Assembly: GCF_016917755.1 (NCBI RefSeq)
Contig: NZ_CP070326.1
Span: forward strand, 9,114,001 to 9,178,000
Origin: Streptomyces noursei
GTDB lineage: Bacteria > Actinomycetota > Actinomycetes > Streptomycetales > Streptomycetaceae
Length of the DNA: 64,000 nucleotides
Direction of reading: 5' to 3'
Positions 8,384 through 16,656 of the stretch are shown here, piece by piece. Positions within the stretch are counted from its first letter, which is position 1. The number at the start of each line of letters is the position of its first letter. Under the pieces are notes generated by a model. That model had not been told where the DNA came from. It did no database searches and worked only from the letters and a program-made list of their open reading frames with translations. The translations under genes were made by a program, and so were the position numbers.

Positions 8384-9374
8384 CGAATCCCACCCTCGGG
8401 TCGGCCAGCCCGTAGAGCAGGTCGGACAGCAGGTTGCCGGCGAGGACGGCGGCGGTGGCCAGCACCGTGAGCGCGGCCAGCAGCGGGAAGTCCACGCTGG
8501 TGGCGGCCTGGACGGTGGCGGCGGCGATGCCCGGCCAGCTGAAGACGGTCTCCACCAGCAGGGCGCCGGTGATGAGTTCGGGTACCCGGGAGCCGATCAG
8601 GGTCAGGACGGGCAGCAGACCGGAGCGCAGCGCGTGGTGGAGCAGTACGGTGCGTTCCCGCAGGCCGCGGGCCCGGGCGCCGCGCACGGGGTCCTCCGTC
8701 AGCGCGTCGCCGACGCCCTGACGGACGTAGAGGACGAACCACGGCAGTTGGGAGGCGGCGAGCACCAGTGCCGGCAGGGCGAGGTGGCGGGCGATCTGGC
8801 CGGCGGTGACGAGGTCGGTGCCGGTGTCGGTGAGGCCGCCGGCCGGCAGCATCCCGAGTTTGAGGGCGCCCAGCCAGACGGCGAGCAGTCCGAGCCAGTA
8901 CGGCGGGGCGGCTTCCAGGACGTAGGCGGTGGAGGTGACGGCGCGGTCGAGGGCGCCGCCGCGGCGCCTGGCGGCCAGCACGCCGAGGAGGGTGCCGAGG
9001 GTCACGGCGAGGGCGAAGGCCAGTGCGCACAGCAGTACCGACCAGCCGAGGCGTTCGCCGATGACCTGGCAGACCGGGGCGCGCAGGCTCGCGGAGTCGC
9101 CGAGGTCGCCGGTGAGGGCGCTGGTGAGCCAGTCCCACCAGCGGGTCAGCAGGGGCCGGTCGACGCCGAGGTTGTGCCGGAGCTGGTCGAGGTTCTCCTG
9201 GGAGGCGGTGAGTCCGGCGGTGCCGGCGTAGGCGCGCACCGGGTCGAAGGGCGAGGCGGCGGCGATCGCGAACACCCCGAGGGTGACGGCGAGCAGGACC
9301 GGCACGGCGGTCAGGGCCCGCCGTGCCGTCATCCGCGCCATCGGCCCCCAGGGCAGCGTGGACAGGGCGGTCAC
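8376..9374 (-). CDS. ABC transporter permease (DppB/NikB-like)
   Basis: 332-aa inner-membrane permease. It has a DppB-type N-terminus (LTAVPVLLAVTLGVFAIAAA), the LGVDRPLLTRWWDWL periplasmic-type segment, about six membrane spans, and an EAA loop (RGARARGLRERTVLLHHALR). The GTG start at 9374 overlaps the binding-protein stop by 4 bp (GTGA). ATG 9343 is a possible alternative. It pairs with the DppC-like subunit to form the channel. Confidence 0.92.
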   Translation of the reverse strand: MTALSTLPWGPMARMTARRALTAVPVLLAVTLGVFAIAAASPFDPVRAYAGTAGLTASQENLDQLRHNLGVDRPLLTRWWDWLTSALTGDLGDSASLRAPVCQVIGERLGWSVLLCALAFALAVTLGTLLGVLAARRRGGALDRAVTSTAYVLEAAPPYWLGLLAVWLGALKLGMLPAGGLTDTGTDLVTAGQIARHLALPALVLAASQLPWFVLYVRQGVGDALTEDPVRGARARGLRERTVLLHHALRSGLLPVLTLIGSRVPELITGALLVETVFSWPGIAAATVQAATSVDFPLLAALTVLATAAVLAGNLLSDLLYGLADPRVGFDG

Positions 9375-10966
9375 TTCGCGGGCTGCCAGTCCTCTGCGTT
9401 CCACCAGGGGCCGGAGGCCAGTCCGTGGTCGTGCGGTTCGACCTGGGTGGTGAGGTCCTTCCAGCGGTCGTCGACGACGTAGAGGTGGTCGACGTGGGTG
9501 AGGAAGATGTAGGCGGGGTCCTCGGCCAGTTGGCGCTGGATGGTGTCGTAGGCGGTCTTGCGGGTCCGGTGGTCGTCGGTGCGGCGGGCGGCGACGAGTT
9601 GGTCGTCGACGGTCTTGTTGGCGTACCGGGACATGTTGTTGAAGCCGTCGCCGGCGAGCGAGGAGTGCAGCAGCAGGTACTGGTCGAAATCGGGGTCGGC
9701 GGGGCTGCCGCCGCCGGCGAGGACGGCGTCCTGCTTCATATTGGGCTCGATGGCCTCCCAGGTGCCGGACTCGACCTTGGCCTCGATGCCGGCCTTCTTG
9801 GCGTCGGAGGCGAAGGCGAGTGCGTGCTCCTGGCGGAGCTTGTCGCCGGAGAGGTACCAGAGGGTGAAGGAGGCGCGTTGTCCGTCCTTGGCGCGGACGC
9901 CGTCGGGGCCCTTCTTCCAGCCGGCCTCGTCGAGGATCTGCTGGGCCTTGCCCAGGTCGTGCGGGCGCTCGGTGCCCTTGGCGAACCAGGGGCTGTCGGT
10001 GGGCACTGGTCCGTAGGCGGGCTTGCCGGCGCCGCTGAGGATGCCCTTGACCATGGCCTGGCGGTCGACGGCGAGGTCCAGTGCCCGGCGCACGGCGCGG
10101 TCGCCGGTGACCGGGTTGGCGCTGGGCAGGGTGACGTTGCGGTAGTCGAAGGTCTTGGCGGCGAGGGTGCGGCGGCCGGTGTCGGACTTGAAGGTGGCGG
10201 CGAGTTCGGGCGGCAGGATGGCGCCGTCGAGGTCGCCGGAGCGCAGCCGGGTGGCGCGGATGTCGTCGTCCTTGATGATCGCCATGGTGAGGTGCTTGAC
10301 CTTCGGCGCGCCGCCCCAGTAGTGGGGGTTGGCGGTGAAGGTGAGCTTCTCGCCCTTGGACCACGTGGTGAGGACGTAGGGGCCGGTGCCGACCGGGTGG
10401 GTGGTGAAGGGGCCGGTGTTGACGTCCTGCTTGCCGGCGAGGTGTCGGGGGGCGATGGGCAGGACGGTGCGCTCGGCGAACGGCGCGTAGGGGTACTTCA
10501 GGTGGAAGACGACGGTCCGGTCGTCCTTCTTCTCCACGGTGTCGAGGGCGTCCAGCTCGGCCTTGGAGGCGTTGTTGGTCTTCTCGTCGAGGATGGTGGC
10601 GTAGGTGAAGACCACGTCGTCGGCGGTGAAGGGCGTGCCGTCGCTGAACTTCACGCCCGGGCGGAGGGTGAAGGTGTAGGTCCTGCCGCCGTCGGTGACG
10701 TCGGGGAGCGCGGCGGCCAGTGCGGGCTTGAGGCGCATCTCGGCGTCGTGGGTGAGCAGCCCGTCGAAGATCTTGGAGTTGCCGTCCTTGCCGTAGCCAA
10801 GGAGCGGGCTGAGCGTCTCGGGTTCGTAGGCGATGCCGACGACGGCGGTGTCGGTGGGCTTGGTGCTGCCCCGGCCCTCGTTCGGGGCGGCGCAGGCCGC
10901 CGCGGTGAGCGCCATCGTGGCCGCCAGCGCCGTGGCGGCCACTCGCCGTATGGACCGGGACGTCAT
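9371..10966 (-). CDS. ABC transporter solute-binding lipoprotein, family 5
   Basis: 531-aa extracytoplasmic binding protein. A twin-Arg-containing signal segment ends in a lipobox-like TAAAC, with the lipidated Cys near residue 25. The mature part shows SBP_bac_5 landmarks: LRPGVKFSDGTPFTADDVVF, VGTGPYVLTTWSKGE, NPHYWGG and DLAVDRQAMVKG. ATG 10966 is preferred over the in-frame GTG at 10972 because of AGAGGGG spacing. It is the first gene of the importer operon. The family binds peptides, nickel chelates, opines or oligosaccharides; ligand class is not resolved here. Confidence 0.92.
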   Translation of the reverse strand: MTSRSIRRVAATALAATMALTAAACAAPNEGRGSTKPTDTAVVGIAYEPETLSPLLGYGKDGNSKIFDGLLTHDAEMRLKPALAAALPDVTDGGRTYTFTLRPGVKFSDGTPFTADDVVFTYATILDEKTNNASKAELDALDTVEKKDDRTVVFHLKYPYAPFAERTVLPIAPRHLAGKQDVNTGPFTTHPVGTGPYVLTTWSKGEKLTFTANPHYWGGAPKVKHLTMAIIKDDDIRATRLRSGDLDGAILPPELAATFKSDTGRRTLAAKTFDYRNVTLPSANPVTGDRAVRRALDLAVDRQAMVKGILSGAGKPAYGPVPTDSPWFAKGTERPHDLGKAQQILDEAGWKKGPDGVRAKDGQRASFTLWYLSGDKLRQEHALAFASDAKKAGIEAKVESGTWEAIEPNMKQDAVLAGGGSPADPDFDQYLLLHSSLAGDGFNNMSRYANKTVDDQLVAARRTDDHRTRKTAYDTIQRQLAEDPAYIFLTHVDHLYVVDDRWKDLTTQVEPHDHGLASGPWWNAEDWQPAK

Positions 10967-11001
10967 GCCCACACCCCTCTTGAAGATCGACTGTTGTTGC
11001 G

Positions 11002-11023
11002 AACCGCTCGCATTTGTGCGGTT
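11002..11023. promoter_or_regulatory. inverted repeat upstream of the ABC importer operon
   Basis: AACCGC (11002-11007) and GCGGTT (11018-11023) are a perfect inverted repeat around a 10-bp centre, in an unusually A/T-rich patch 36 bp upstream of the binding-protein gene. A repressor site for the operon is plausible. It does not match the Nur, Zur or NikR consensus that I know. Confidence 0.4.
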
Positions 11024-11103
11024 GCCATTAAACAGTACGTAAAGGTGTGGTCATGAACCGGTCCGAGGTGGCCCTGGTGCGCTAAGCGCACACGGGCCGG
11101 AGG

Positions 11104-12333
11104 TCACGGGGTGCCGGTCACCAGCTTCAGGTCCCACTTGCGCAGCGGCCCGTCGATCGGCTGGAAGATGGTGACGGTGTCCCCGCCGACGTCGCAGGTC
11201 GCGGCGCCGCCGCCGGAGTGCACGCCCACCGCCCTCGGGGCACCGGGCTGGCTGACGTAGGAACCGCCCGAATCCCCGGCCGCCGAGCAGGCGTTGGTGA
11301 AGGACAGCCCGGAGATGACGGTGCTGCCGTAGTCCACGGTCTGGTCGGTGCGGGTGATCTCGCCGCAGTGCCAGCCGCTGGTCTGGCCGGAGTGGCAGAT
11401 CGACATCCCGACGATGCCCTCCTGGGAGCCGGTGACGGTGACCGGGCTGCCGCCCTGCCCCCGCACCTCGGGGCTCACCTTCCAGCCCGGCTGGTCCACC
11501 GTCACCAGGCCGAAGTCGCCCGCGTAGCCGTTGACGCTGTGCTTCCCGCCGTGGTTGGAGGTGCCGATGCGGCTGCCGTCCTTGCCGTACGCGGGCTGGT
11601 TGGCCTTCAGCGTGCAGTGACCGGCGGTCACGAAGCCCTGGAAGTGGTGAGGTCCGGTCACCGAGAAACCGATGGAGCAGATGCCGTCGGTGCCCGGCAT
11701 CCAGCGGTCGCCGCCGATGACCGTGCCGCCGCTCTGCTGGCGCGGCGCCTGGTCGCTGCGCTCGACGGTGACCGGGACCCGCGAGCGGACGGCGATCTGC
11801 CGCGCGGTGCTCTCGAAGCCGGCGGTGCGGGTGGTGCGCGTCGCGCGGTCGACCCGCACCACCACCCCGTTGGCGCGCTCGTCGATGCCCCAGCCGGTGA
11901 CGCCCGGGATGCCCCGGCCGGCCCGGTCGGCGATCTGCCGCACCACGCCCTGGAGCGTCGCCCGGCTGTGCCGGACGCTCTTGGGCACCGCCCCCAGGGA
12001 CCGCACCCGTTGGGCGTCGGCGGGTCCGGTCACGGCGACGACGAGCCGGCCGAGTGCCTTGTCGAACCACATCCCGGCGGGCGACGCGGCCAGCGCCCGG
12101 CGCACCGCGAGGGCGGTGTGCTGCGCCTCGGCCTCCTGCGCGAGCCGGGTCCGGGCCTGGGACGGGGACAGCCCGAGGTCCCGGCGCATCGCGTCGAGCA
12201 TGCTGCGTTGCGCGGGCTGCGGGCTGGGGTCGGACTGCGGCAGGGCCCGCGCCGGGCCGTTCGGGGTGACGGCCGCCACCAGGGCGGTCGCGGCCGCGCC
12301 CCACAGGGCGGCCTTGGGAATGCGCCGTTGCAT
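11104..12333 (-). CDS. secreted S1-family serine protease with propeptide (streptogrisin-like)
   Basis: 409-aa preproprotein. Residues 1-30 form an Ala-rich signal peptide ending ARA. Residues ~45-190 form an alpha-lytic-type pro region, which in this family acts as folding chaperone. The chymotrypsin-fold domain carries the triad His (VTAGHC), Asp (GYAGDFGLV) and Ser (SAAGDSGGS), with paired cysteines around them. ATG 12333 is preceded by GAGGAG. No binding domain follows the protease. It is a monocistronic gene transcribed toward the ABC operon and divergent from the NlpC-like gene. Confidence 0.92.
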   Translation of the reverse strand: MQRRIPKAALWGAAATALVAAVTPNGPARALPQSDPSPQPAQRSMLDAMRRDLGLSPSQARTRLAQEAEAQHTALAVRRALAASPAGMWFDKALGRLVVAVTGPADAQRVRSLGAVPKSVRHSRATLQGVVRQIADRAGRGIPGVTGWGIDERANGVVVRVDRATRTTRTAGFESTARQIAVRSRVPVTVERSDQAPRQQSGGTVIGGDRWMPGTDGICSIGFSVTGPHHFQGFVTAGHCTLKANQPAYGKDGSRIGTSNHGGKHSVNGYAGDFGLVTVDQPGWKVSPEVRGQGGSPVTVTGSQEGIVGMSICHSGQTSGWHCGEITRTDQTVDYGSTVISGLSFTNACSAAGDSGGSYVSQPGAPRAVGVHSGGGAATCDVGGDTVTIFQPIDGPLRKWDLKLVTGTP

Positions 12334-12521
12334 CGGGGTCTCCTCGTGGTGTCGAGTACACGTCGGCCCGGACTTGGGCGGGTGCTGGGATCAGCCCCGG
12401 GCCCCGCCGCCACGCCCCGCCGTCCGCCGCGAGGGCGGGCGAGAGGGTGACGACAGTGCCGCAACGAGCCTCCTCGACGCCGCGCCGGCCGGCACGGGGA
12501 GAGCGACGGCATCATGGACCG

Positions 12522-13052
12522 ATGAGCTCCGCCGCCGGTCCCCAAGTCCCCAACGTCCGCGGCCCCGTTGCGTTCGACGCGCTGCCCGGGGCGCTGCGCA
12601 ACGTCGCCTACTCGGCCGCCCGCCATCCGGGAGCCGGGACACCTGAATGCCCGTCACACCCGGCCGGACCTGCGGCGGGTACGGCAGCACCCCCGGACCT
12701 CGCCGGCGGCGCCAACTGCCAGCGCTACGCCTATGCCGTGCTGGCCCACTTCGGACTGCGGGTGCCGCCGCTGCGCTCGGCCGAGCTGTGGGCGGACCGC
12801 GCGGCGACCCGGCGGGCCGCTCCGCCGGGGCCGCTGGACCTGGTGCTCTTCGACGCCGGTCCGCTCGCCGGGCGGCCGGAGGGATACGGTGCGCACGTCG
12901 GCGTCCACGTGGGACCGGATCAGGTGCTGCACCTGTGCCGGGAGGTGGGCCGACCGGCGGTGTGGGGCTACGCCGACTTCGCGGCCCGGGCGCGGTACGC
13001 CCGCTTCCTGGGCGCGAAGCGGGTGGTGCCGGACGGCTTCCGGGAGGGGTAG
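12522..13052 (+). CDS. NlpC/P60-like cysteine-hydrolase family protein
   Basis: About 176 aa. Candidate catalytic residues are Cys in GGANCQRYAYAVLAHFG and His in GYGAHVGVHVGPDQVLHL, the order and spacing seen in NlpC/P60 peptidoglycan endopeptidases. There is no signal peptide, so export is unclear. ATG 12522 is picked because it begins where the protein becomes gene-like; in-frame GTG 12447 would add 25 Arg-rich residues inside the divergent promoter. Ribosome-site evidence is weak for both. Confidence 0.6.
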   Translation: MSSAAGPQVPNVRGPVAFDALPGALRNVAYSAARHPGAGTPECPSHPAGPAAGTAAPPDLAGGANCQRYAYAVLAHFGLRVPPLRSAELWADRAATRRAAPPGPLDLVLFDAGPLAGRPEGYGAHVGVHVGPDQVLHLCREVGRPAVWGYADFAARARYARFLGAKRVVPDGFREG

Positions 13053-13059
13053 CGGACCG

Positions 13060-13076
13060 GACCGGCCGGACCGGTC
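13060..13076. terminator. short hairpin between convergent genes
   Basis: GACCGG/CCGGTC stem with a 5-base loop in the 37-bp gap between convergent genes, within a run of GACCGG-like repeats. Weak candidate. Confidence 0.3.
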
Positions 13077-13089
13077 GGAACCGGGCCGG

Positions 13090-14442
13090 TCAGAAGTCGC
13101 CGCCGCCGAAGCCGCCGTCGCCGCCACCCCCGAAGTCCCCACCGCCGCCGAAGCCGCCGCCGAAGTCGCCGGGGTCGAAGTCGGCGCCGGTGACCTCGCC
13201 GCCCTCCGCCCCCTGGTGGCCGCCGAGGTCGGCGCCGTAGGCGGGGCCGGTCATCATGAGGTGGCCGAGGGTGGTGCCGATGAGCAGGCCGGGGAGCAGC
13301 CCGCCGCCGAAGTAGCCGCCGGCCCAGGGGGCGTAGGCGGGACCCGCGTCCCAGTACGGGCGGTCGCCCTGTGGGGTGCGGACCGTGCGGGCCAGCGGCT
13401 CCCGGCCGTCGTCCAGGCGGCTCTTGTCGGCGGCGCAGACCGGGACGGTGCGCTCGGCGCCACCGGGCGGGGCCCAGGTCGCGTCGGTGACCGAGGGACC
13501 GTGCCGGGGGTCGAAGAAGCAGGGCAGCCGGCGCTCGGGCAGCGGCCGGCCCTCACGGCGCGCGGCGAGCGCGGCGAGCGCGAAGCGGCCCTCCTCCAGT
13601 TCCTTGGTCACCGCCTGGACGTCGCCGGGGTGCTCGGCCGCGGCCATCGCCGACTTGGCGTCCTCGTAGGCGTCCAGGGCGCGGGAGTAGTCGGCGCGCA
13701 TCGCGTCGTCGGCGCCGGGCTCGGCGGGGTTGAAGTCCAGTCGGTCCAATTCCTCGCCGAAGGCGGTGATGTCCTCGTCGACCACGATCCGCAGGTCTTC
13801 GAGGGCGGCGCGCTCCTCCTCGGCCCGCTTGCGGCGGTTGCGGCGGGCGATGGCGTACGCGCCGCCGCCCCCGATGACGATCAGCGCGCCGAGGCCGACC
13901 ACGGTGCCGGTGTCGATCCCGCCGCTGCCGGTGCCGCCCCAGGAGGCCGGGGCGTGGCCGTGGGCCTCGGTGGCCGCGGTGTCGACGAAGCTGTTGAGGC
14001 GCGCGGAGACGGTCGGGTACTGCGAGCGCTTGACGGCGCCGACGAGATTCTGGACCGCGGTGCGCGACATCACCCGGGGGTCGGCGCCGGCGTTGAAGCC
14101 GTCGCCGAACTCGACGGCGTAGACCCCGCTGATGCCGACCTTGGTCCGCAGGTCCCGGAGCAGGGTGGACGGCTGGTAGTCGGAGGTCCGGGGCAGGACG
14201 GCGACGAAGACCGGCTTGCCGGAGTCCTTGATCTTCTTGGCGAGGGCGTCCGCCTCGCTGGCCGAAAACTGGCCTGTGGCCCGGGGGTCGACGTAGACCG
14301 GCCCCTTCCGCAGGGCGGCGGCCGCCTCGTCCAGCCCACCCGCGGCATGCGCGCCGGGCGCGGCCACGGTGACCATCGCGAGGAGGGCCGCCAGCAGCAG
14401 GAGCACCGGTCCGATCAGCACACGGCGGGTTGCGGTCTTCAT
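13090..14442 (-). CDS. TPM-domain-like membrane protein with glycine-rich tail
   Basis: 450-aa envelope protein. A signal peptide (residues 1-34, ending AHA) is followed by an extracytoplasmic domain that starts with a GPVYVDP segment, as in actinobacterial TPM-like proteins. A membrane span lies at ~180-200 (VVGLGALIVIGGGGAYAIA), then a basic stop-transfer (RRNRRKR) and a cytoplasmic region rich in charged helices. The last 40 residues are Gly/Asp/Phe repeats (GGGFGGGGDFGGGG). Function is unknown; similar proteins are sometimes placed in membrane-protein quality control. Confidence 0.75.
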   Translation of the reverse strand: MKTATRRVLIGPVLLLLAALLAMVTVAAPGAHAAGGLDEAAAALRKGPVYVDPRATGQFSASEADALAKKIKDSGKPVFVAVLPRTSDYQPSTLLRDLRTKVGISGVYAVEFGDGFNAGADPRVMSRTAVQNLVGAVKRSQYPTVSARLNSFVDTAATEAHGHAPASWGGTGSGGIDTGTVVGLGALIVIGGGGAYAIARRNRRKRAEEERAALEDLRIVVDEDITAFGEELDRLDFNPAEPGADDAMRADYSRALDAYEDAKSAMAAAEHPGDVQAVTKELEEGRFALAALAARREGRPLPERRLPCFFDPRHGPSVTDATWAPPGGAERTVPVCAADKSRLDDGREPLARTVRTPQGDRPYWDAGPAYAPWAGGYFGGGLLPGLLIGTTLGHLMMTGPAYGADLGGHQGAEGGEVTGADFDPGDFGGGFGGGGDFGGGGDGGFGGGDF

Positions 14443-14722
14443 GGCTCCGACGCTACCTGAACGGCACTTTCAAGACACCCTCGCCGGTTTACGGATTTTT
14501 TACTCACCGTCGGGGTGCGGCGGGCAGTATCCCGCCGCGCCGCCGAGCTGTCGCGCCGGAGCTGTCCAAGCAGGTGGTCGCCGGGCGCGGGCCTTTGATG
14601 ATCAAGGTCGCCGGGGATGTTCCGGCTCGTCCCTCCCCGACGACGCCCGGGCGCGCCCCGCGGCAGCGCCGGCGCAAGGACCCGAGGAACGACTCGTCCC
14701 TCCCCGAGGAAAGGAGGACGCG

Positions 14723-15475
14723 ATGGGCAAGGTCGCCGAGGCGGCCAACTCCCTCGCCATCGCGGTCGCCGCCACCGCGGTCGGCTGCACGCTGGTCCTC
14801 GAACTGGCCCCCGCGCACCATGTGGGCTCCGCCCGCCCCACCGCCCCCACCGTCTCCCCCGCGGTCGCCGCGCGCACCGCGACCACCGGCCGCGCCGCCG
14901 TCACCCACCGCGGGCCGGACGTCCCCGAGGACCCCGCCGTCTCGGAGGACCGGGAGGGGCCGGTGGATCGCGACGGGCCGGTGGATCGCGCCGGCTCGGA
15001 CGATCCGGCGGGCCCGGAGGATCCAGCGGACCCGGGGGTTCCGGAGAACCGGCAGGCTCCGGATGACCAGCAGGCCCCGGACGCCGACGCCGCGGCCGCC
15101 GTGCCGGGCCCGGCACGGGCCCGCCCCGCCGATTCCCCGCCGGACGCGGCGGCGCCCGGCACCGGGCGGCCCCCGGCCGGGCGGATCCAGGTCACCGCGC
15201 CCGCCGACCAGACGAGCCTGCGGGTCAACGGCAGCTTCCCGGTCGCCTGGACCAACACCACCGGCACCGAGGTGGACGTCTGGTTGAACGCGGCGGCCGG
15301 CCCCGGTCGGATACAGCGGCTGGCGCTGGTCTCCCCACGGGCCGGTGCCGGCCGGGCCGGCGAGGTCCTGGTGACCCTGCCCGAGGTGCCGCCCGGCCCG
15401 GCCTACGCCCTGGAGGTGACCACCGGCAACGGCACGGCGCACGCCTTCAGCCGACCGTTCGCCGTCACGAACTGA
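14723..15475 (+). CDS. membrane-anchored protein with Asp/Pro-rich stalk and Ig-like domain
   Basis: 250 aa. AAGGAGG lies 5 bp before the start. One hydrophobic segment (residues ~9-30) acts as signal or anchor. Residues ~60-140 are a low-complexity acidic stalk with repeated EDP/VDRDGP/DDPAGPEDP units. Residues ~155-250 form a beta-rich domain (ITVTAPADQTSL-like strand, then GSFPVAWTNTTGTEVDVWL) resembling the KNH/Ser-Thr-rich GPI-anchored domain of cell-wall proteins. Probable role at the cell surface; no enzyme motif is visible. Confidence 0.65.
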   Translation: MGKVAEAANSLAIAVAATAVGCTLVLELAPAHHVGSARPTAPTVSPAVAARTATTGRAAVTHRGPDVPEDPAVSEDREGPVDRDGPVDRAGSDDPAGPEDPADPGVPENRQAPDDQQAPDADAAAAVPGPARARPADSPPDAAAPGTGRPPAGRIQVTAPADQTSLRVNGSFPVAWTNTTGTEVDVWLNAAAGPGRIQRLALVSPRAGAGRAGEVLVTLPEVPPGPAYALEVTTGNGTAHAFSRPFAVTN

Positions 15476-15510
15476 CGGGACGACAGCAGGCGGGACTTCG
15501 CGGACCTGGC

Positions 15511-16656
15511 CTAGGGCGCGGCCAGGTCCACCAGGGTGGCCAGCGCGTCCCGGTGGCGCCCCGGCGTGCCGAGGGCGAGTTCGTCGGTCTTGGCGCGCTT
15601 GAGGTAGAGGTGGGCGGGGTGCTCCCAGGTCATCCCGATGCCGGCGTGCAGCTGGATGCACTCCTCCGCGGCGCGCACCGCCACCGGCGCGCAGTACGCC
15701 TGGGCCACCGCGACCGCCACCGGCGCGTCCGGGCCGTCGCCGGCCAGCGCGTCGGCGGCGTTGCGGGCCGCGGCCCGGGCCGAGGCGACGTCCAACCACA
15801 GCGCGGCCATCCGGTGCTTGAGCGCCTGGAACGAGCCGATCGGGCGGCCGAACTGGGTGCGCTCGCCGGTGTACCGCACGGTTTCGGTCAGGCACCACTC
15901 GGCGAGACCGAGCTGCTCCGAGGCGAGCAGTCCGGCGCCGGTGCGCAGCGCGCGCTCCACGGCGGCACGGGCCCGCTCCCCGCGGGCCAGCGGGCGGCCG
16001 GGGGCGCCCTCGAAGACCACGTGGGCCAGCGGCCGGGTCAGGTCGAGCGGGGTGACCGGCTCGGTGCACACGCCGTCCGCCGCGGTGTCCACCGCGTAGA
16101 GCGCCGGGCCGTCCGGGCCCTCGGCCGGGACGAGCAGCAGTCCGGCGCCGGCGGCGTCCGCGACCGAGGTGACCCGCCCGGTGAGCGCGCCGTCGGCGTC
16201 CGCCCGTACGGTGGCCGGGCCGGTCCCGCCGGGCGCGGTCGGCAGCGGGACGGCGAGCGCCCCGACGGTGCGGCCCTCGGCGAGGTCGGCCAGCGGGCCG
16301 GCGACCTCGGTCCGGTCGGTGTCGCAGCCCAGCAGCGCGGTGACCGCGAGGACCGCGCTGGTCAGATAGGGCACCGGCGCCACCGCGCGGCCCAGTTCCT
16401 CCAGGACGACGGCGGCCTCCCGGGGGCCCGCGCCCTGTCCGCCGAACTTCTCGGGGACCAGCAGTCCGGCGGCGCCGATCTCGGAGGTCAGGGACCGCCA
16501 CAGCTCCGGGTCGTAGGGCCGGCCGGTCTCCAGGGCGGCGAGCACGGTGGCCGGACCGCAGCGGTCGGCGAGCAGGGCCCGTACGGCGGCGCGCAGGGCG
16601 TCCTCGTCCTCGGAGTAGAGGAGGTCGGGTTCGGCGGCGGGGGTCGTGGGGGTCAT
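15511..16656 (-). CDS. acyl-CoA dehydrogenase
   Basis: 381-aa FAD flavoenzyme subunit, third gene of a coupled trio. It shows the N-terminal helical domain (LLVPEKFGGQGAGPREAAVV), a degenerate beta domain and the C-terminal helical domain with RTQFGRPIGSFQALKHRMAA and QLHAGIGMTWEHPAHLYLKR. The start ATG overlaps the upstream stop (ATGA). Pairs of divergent acyl-CoA dehydrogenases like this often form alpha2beta2 enzymes in actinobacteria, acting on steroid or branched acyl-CoA. Pairing with the next gene is an inference. Confidence 0.88.
   Translation of the reverse strand: MTPTTPAAEPDLLYSEDEDALRAAVRALLADRCGPATVLAALETGRPYDPELWRSLTSEIGAAGLLVPEKFGGQGAGPREAAVVLEELGRAVAPVPYLTSAVLAVTALLGCDTDRTEVAGPLADLAEGRTVGALAVPLPTAPGGTGPATVRADADGALTGRVTSVADAAGAGLLLVPAEGPDGPALYAVDTAADGVCTEPVTPLDLTRPLAHVVFEGAPGRPLARGERARAAVERALRTGAGLLASEQLGLAEWCLTETVRYTGERTQFGRPIGSFQALKHRMAALWLDVASARAAARNAADALAGDGPDAPVAVAVAQAYCAPVAVRAAEECIQLHAGIGMTWEHPAHLYLKRAKTDELALGTPGRHRDALATLVDLAAP

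Noticed and set aside
12447..12521. Upstream GTG start for the NlpC-like gene
   Set aside because: Would add Arg/Pro-rich residues inside the divergent promoter region and has no better ribosome site.
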